Shown one piece after another: positions 63,011-64,000 of a stretch of DNA of 64,000 nt. The translations under genes were made by a program, and so were the position numbers. The stretch spans positions 1 to 64,000 of the forward strand of contig NW_020170419.1 in assembly GCF_000524195.1 (NCBI RefSeq), read 5' to 3'. Source of the stretch: Echinococcus granulosus (lineage: Eukaryota > Platyhelminthes > Cestoda > Cyclophyllidea > Taeniidae). The number at the start of each line of letters is the position of its first letter. The first letter of the stretch is position 1. The notes under the pieces are model-generated. The model was given only the letters and a program-made list of their open reading frames with translations, had not been told where the DNA came from and ran no database searches.

Positions 63011-64000
63011 AGTGAAAAATTCAGCATGTTTTACTTCGTTGGAAAAACGACAACGATACTATTAGCTAATACATTACTAAGCTGCATTGTCGAAACCAAC
63101 TTCAGCTTCATTTTTTTCACCTTTGAACACTTTAGTCGTAAATAATTATTAATTTTATTTGACAACTTTATACTGGAAAAGAAAACTTGACCCCCTTTCC
63201 CTTCTGTGTTCCGCTTCAATGGGGTGGAAGCCATTTTAATGGTCTTTGACAAAAAAACGTCAGTCAAAATGCCAGTCAGTACTTTAAGGTGGTCTCCTTT
63301 TAACTTATACAACTATTTTCCCTTTTTTATTCAATTTATCCCTAGTTTTTTAAAATGGGCAACCAATTTTGTTTTATTGCAGTGTAAAATGCTTTCTTTT
63401 TCCCTTTCTTCCTCTCCTCAGTCATCTTTCCTGACGATAACCTCCTCCTCCTTCTTCTCCTCCTCCTCCACTACTGCCTGCCCTTTGTAACCCTTTAAAC
63501 TTCACCTTTCTGCTTAGGTAGCTGTGAAAGGCTTTTGGAGAAATCTACCGCCTTTTCAGGTTAGAATCCGTAAGTTGAGGCGTTACGAACTTAACCCGTC
63601 TTGGGTGTGAGGCCAACCTGTGGACAAAGAGACGGTCAAGTGAAAAGCAGAAGTAGTAATGGCTAATGGAAAATCTCTCTTTTGTTTTTGGCTTCCACAA
63701 TCCAATTAACCCGCAGACAAATACTCCGAATTTGGCAGCTAATTAAAACAAAGCCAATTTACTTAACTCATTCTCTCCCTCCCTCATTCCTTCCCGGCTC
63801 CCTTTATCCTCACTCCGTCATTTACAGATTTACGTAGAAATTCTTCCCAAAAAGGGCTTAAAATGTTCGGTCAAAGTCTATCTTGCAACACGCCTTTTTG
63901 AGTGGGACAATGTCCCGCCGCTTTTTGTCATAACATTCAGACAGGTGGAAAACGGTGACTGATCTAAGGGTGAAAGGCCACTTTAAAGTGGTAGTTAGCC
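63011..64000. other. Intergenic DNA at the window end
   Basis: No gene was recognised. There is a CTCCTC-rich patch near 63440-63470 and otherwise unremarkable AT-rich sequence. A neighbouring gene's UTR could lie here but cannot be shown. Confidence 0.5.

Noticed and set aside
62162..63027. Minus-strand frames of 87 and 165 codons (Ile/His/Pro/Ser repeats).
   Set aside because: They are translations of the degenerate tetranucleotide array.
1..64000. tRNA, rRNA or CRISPR features.
   Set aside because: No cloverleaf-like GGTTCRA box context, rRNA sequence or regularly spaced direct repeats were seen by eye; a covariance-model search was not possible.

Overview
The window is eukaryotic nuclear DNA, most likely from a flatworm and probably a tapeworm. 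The signs are animal genes split by many GT-AG introns, several of them only 29-46 nt long next to others of several kb, together with microsatellites, diverged interspersed repeats and a 100-N assembly gap. The placement in flatworms rests on gene architecture and is inference; no species was identified.

Three genes can be reconstructed exon by exon. (1) Plus strand, 6921-12317: S-adenosylmethionine decarboxylase proenzyme (AMD1 type), 11 exons, about 365 aa, with the self-cleavage site and catalytic residues intact. (2) Minus strand, 19189-15339: a thioredoxin plus triple nucleoside-diphosphate-kinase protein of the NME8/TXNDC3 (dynein intermediate chain 1) type, 12 exons, about 820 aa, with a glutamate-rich tail. 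(3) Plus strand, about 21669-52240: an actin-binding LIM protein (abLIM/UNC-115 family) spread over 30 kb in about 17 exons, with two LIM domains at the N-terminus and a villin headpiece at the C-terminus, about 1020 aa.

Layout: 1-6920 shows no recognisable gene. AMD1 and the NME8-like gene converge across 3.0 kb (12318-15338). The NME8-like and abLIM genes are head to head across 2.5 kb (19190-21668), which should hold both promoters. The long abLIM introns carry repeats: a pair of about 0.9-kb interspersed copies, a shorter related pair, and most of a set of 16-bp palindromes. Downstream of abLIM, 52241-64000 has no recognisable gene. It holds the assembly gap, a three-unit degenerate tandem repeat near 59.6-60.0 kb and a degenerate tetranucleotide array at 62.18-63.01 kb.

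The genes are not functionally linked in any obvious way: polyamine synthesis, axonemal motility and actin cytoskeleton. The most unusual signals are the palindromic GTCAC-N6-GTGAC elements, found only in introns here, the reduction of abLIM to two LIM domains, the Cys-to-Ser change in the thioredoxin active site, and the very short introns.
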